Assembly (NCBI GenBank): GCA_937911045.1
Contig: CALEPX010000096.1
Coordinates: forward strand, 1-17,074
DNA: 17,074 nucleotides
Source of the DNA: an uncultured Fretibacterium sp.
Lineage (GTDB): Bacteria > Synergistota > Synergistia > Synergistales > Aminobacteriaceae
Reading direction: 5' to 3'
In this document: piece after piece, positions 15,615 to 17,074 of the stretch
Layout: every line of letters begins with the position of its first letter
Numbering within the stretch: position 1 is the stretch's first letter
Made by a program: the position numbers and the translations under genes
Notes under the pieces: generated by a model
Told to the model about the DNA's origin: nothing
The model's database searches: none
The model's input: the letters and a program-made list of their open reading frames with translations, nothing else

Positions 15615-16664
15615 TTAAAATTTATTCTTAAACTCTGAAACAGATTTTTCAATTTCTGCTTCACCGTCAAGAATTTCAAATGTTAAAACATTTTTCTCCT
15701 TTGCAAACGGCGCGATAGTGTGAAGATTTCCGTGTTCCTCATACCATGAACGGCCATGTACAAGAGAATTTGCAGGTTCAAGTCCGACGACATAATCACC
15801 TGAAGCAATAGATTTCCATTCCATGAAATGCGGCAAATATTTTTTGTTCCATGAAATTTTAACGCCGAGTTTCAAATCGGGATTGACCGCAATAGCTTCC
15901 GAATCTCCGTTTGAAGTTGATTTTACGTCGTGAAGGAAAACATATTCAGGCTCATTATCTTTCGGAGCTTCCATTACGTTATATCTGTCCTCATGTCCTT
16001 CAGCGTCGTAATTTCGAGGAGTTATTTTTGTTGTAGGAATATAAAATTTCGTGTTCTCGTTAAGGAACGGCCAGCCTAAATTAAAATGATAAAGCAGCAT
16101 TAAAGGCTCATCACGGAAACTTTCGTTCTCAAATTCGTCAGTGAGCGTGAAAGATTTTGTGCCGTAAACGGTCTCAATACTCCTGCGCAAAACTAAATTT
16201 TCTCCGAATAACATCGCTTCACGCATTTCACCTGAAATTTTAAGATGATATTCATCACCAACCCAAAAAGCATCGCTCGATAAATGTTCAGCAGGTGTTG
16301 TTCTAATTCTTCCGTGCATTGGATAGTCAACGCCCTTAACATTGCAAGGCCCTCCGATATGTTCAAGCCCTGCCGTGAAAAATAATCCGCACATAATGCT
16401 TCGTTGAGCTTCTGCACCGTTAGTATCGTAATGTCCACGTCCCTGAAGTCCCGGTTTTGATAAAAAGTTAATGTTAATTCCGCCGTATGAAAATTCACTC
16501 ACATCTAAACATTTATCAGCAAGAACTCTAAATGAAATTTTACCGTTTTTAACATCAAAGGCTTTTAGATTGCTGCTTCGGCCTTCAGTGTAAGTTATCG
16601 GTCTAACATAAGCGACTTGTTGAAGGCTTCCTGCATATTTCATTAAATCAGATTTTGCGCTCAA
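15615..16664 (-). CDS. DUF4432 family, aldose 1-epimerase-like protein
   Basis: The protein belongs to DUF4432, with the galactose-mutarotase-like beta-sandwich fold. Family features are the N-terminal RSSNLKAFDVKNG...VLADKCLDVSEFSYGGI region, GLFFTAGLEHIGGPC, PMHGRIRTTPAEH (conserved His), YHFNLGWPFLNE and GLEPANSLVHGR. DUF4432 genes are common in sugar catabolic operons and probably act on anomers or related sugar chemistry; a catalysed reaction is not well established. The open frame extends to ATG 16682, but no ribosome site precedes that codon. AGGAG (16673-16677) lies eight bases before an in-frame TTG at 16664, giving 349 residues starting MSAKSDLMKYAG, which I prefer. The upstream ATG overlaps a small ORF's stop. 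Confidence 0.88.
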   Translation of the reverse strand: MSAKSDLMKYAGSLQQVAYVRPITYTEGRSSNLKAFDVKNGKISFRVLADKCLDVSEFSYGGININFLSKPGLQGRGHYDTNGAEAQRSIMCGLFFTAGLEHIGGPCNVKGVDYPMHGRIRTTPAEHLSSDAFWVGDEYHLKISGEMREAMLFGENLVLRRSIETVYGTKSFTLTDEFENESFRDEPLMLLYHFNLGWPFLNENTKFYIPTTKITPRNYDAEGHEDRYNVMEAPKDNEPEYVFLHDVKSTSNGDSEAIAVNPDLKLGVKISWNKKYLPHFMEWKSIASGDYVVGLEPANSLVHGRSWYEEHGNLHTIAPFAKEKNVLTFEILDGEAEIEKSVSEFKNKF

Positions 16665-16672
16665 AATTTTTA

Positions 16673-16677
16673 CTCCT
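16673..16677 (-). promoter_or_regulatory. Ribosome binding site that sets the DUF4432 gene start
   Basis: The minus strand reads AGGAG inside what would be codons 2 to 4 of the longest frame. Eight bases later comes an in-frame TTG (16664). The ATG at 16682 has only AT-rich sequence upstream. This argues for the TTG start. Confidence 0.65.
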
Positions 16678-16678
16678 C

Positions 16679-16828
16679 TCATTTTTGTAAGCTATTAACG
16701 AATATAACAGAAATCAGAAAACCGAACACAATAATTAATATCACTAAGGATAGATACATGTTATTTAATCGTTTTTCTAGGCTATTTAACCTATTTAGGA
16801 CGATTTTCAGTATTTCATGTTCATTCAC
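16679..16828 (-). CDS. Small single-pass membrane protein, unrecognised
   Basis: A 49-residue open frame starting GTG 16828 fills the 168-base gap between the hexuloisomerase and DUF4432 genes. A GAAGAG ribosome-like site lies about nine bases upstream. The frame stays open to an in-frame TTG at 16849, which would give 56 residues, so the start is uncertain. The first half is a leucine-spaced, charged helix (LKIVLNRLNSLEKRLNN), likely a short coiled coil. The second is one membrane span of about 21 residues (from MYLSLVILIIVFGF to SVIFV) with a short NSLQK tail. The stop overlaps the ATG at 16682. Local GC is only about 28% over 16741-16800. I recognise no family. It could be a regulator of a membrane complex or a chance frame. 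Confidence 0.5.
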   Translation of the reverse strand: MNEHEILKIVLNRLNSLEKRLNNMYLSLVILIIVFGFLISVIFVNSLQK

Positions 16829-16850
16829 TAGCTTTATCTCTTCTTTCAAA

Positions 16851-17074
16851 TTATTCAAGATTTGCGTGATATTGCCATAAATCTTTCATTACGATATTTT
16901 TTTCCTCGATGATCATTTTTGCGATTATGTCTCCGAGTAATAAAAGGCTCTGGTCAAAAATCGTCGTCATTGGCTGGCAAGAGTCAATTTCGTCCTCAAG
17001 ATAGAATTTTGTTCTGACCGGGATTCTTACCATGAAGTCGGCAATGTCTTTCATCTCACTGTTAGCGTTTGAGC
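16851..17074 (-). CDS. 6-phospho-3-hexuloisomerase-like SIS protein, C-terminal part
   Basis: The gene enters from beyond the right edge; only the last 73 codons are visible and no start can be assigned. The visible part reads SNANSEMKDIADFMVRIP, then a DSCQPMTTIFDQSLLLLGD helix region and the ending DLWQYHANLE. These match the C-terminal end of the SIS-fold 6-phospho-3-hexuloisomerase (HxlB/PHI) family, whose members commonly end RHA(N/V)LE and have a xQPMxxxFEQ segment. PHI converts arabino-hex-3-ulose 6-phosphate to fructose 6-phosphate in the ribulose monophosphate pathway; close relatives occur in sugar operons with unclear substrates. Being first in this cluster, it may bring the imported sugar into glycolysis. 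An internal ATG at 17054 is not the true start. Confidence 0.8.
   Translation of the reverse strand, partial: SNANSEMKDIADFMVRIPVRTKFYLEDEIDSCQPMTTIFDQSLLLLGDIIAKMIIEEKNIVMKDLWQYHANLE

Noticed and set aside
16425..16434. Placeholder entry with an empty title in the findings list
   Set aside because: It carries no observation and should be ignored; nothing unusual was seen at this position.
16789..16813. Imperfect inverted and repeated CTATTTA-type sequence as a possible operator
   Set aside because: The repeat falls within the small membrane-protein frame and is explained by its leucine-spaced helix codons. It is not a clean palindrome.

Overview
All genes lie on the minus strand, so transcription runs from position 17074 down to 1. 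There are two functional blocks: a sugar import and isomerisation cluster (about 11279-17074) and the end of a large flagellar and chemotaxis operon (1-11142). A rho-independent terminator at about 11211-11240 separates them. No stretch longer than 300 bases lacks a gene. I saw no tRNA, rRNA, CRISPR array, insertion sequence or prophage gene.

The gene order flhA-flhF-flhG-cheB-cheA-cheC-cheD-fliA matches the 3' part of the fla/che operon of Bacillus and relatives, with two differences. cheW is absent between cheA and cheC, and a FapA/DUF342 gene follows fliA. CheC and CheD point to a Bacillota-, Thermotogota- or Synergistota-type chemotaxis system. The sugar-binding protein appears to have an ordinary cleavable signal peptide rather than a good lipobox, which favours a diderm cell. 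Together this suggests a motile diderm anaerobe such as a member of Synergistota or Negativicutes. That is inference; no marker gene settles it.

Sugar block, in transcription order: the 3' end of a 6-phospho-3-hexuloisomerase-like SIS protein (16851-17074); a very AT-rich small membrane-protein ORF (about 16679-16828); a DUF4432 aldose-1-epimerase-like protein; a D-lyxose/D-mannose isomerase; and an RbsA-RbsC-RbsB-type ABC importer. The likely logic is import of a free pentose or hexose, anomer handling, ketol isomerisation and, after phosphorylation by a kinase not seen here, entry to fructose 6-phosphate or xylulose 5-phosphate. The intergenic gaps hold an AGGA heptamer repeat with an inverted repeat (13320-13366) and a hairpin before the binding-protein gene (12259-12279).

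Motility block: FlhA (export gate), FlhF and FlhG (flagellar placement and number), CheB and CheA (adaptation and signalling), CheC and CheD (CheY-P phosphatase and receptor deamidase), FliA (sigma-28) and FapA. Genes are packed with short gaps or overlaps (ATGA, TAATG, and 17 nt between flhF and flhG), implying one translationally coupled operon. Several genes use non-ATG starts. Two starts (cheB and the DUF4432 gene) are better placed a few codons downstream of the longest ORF.
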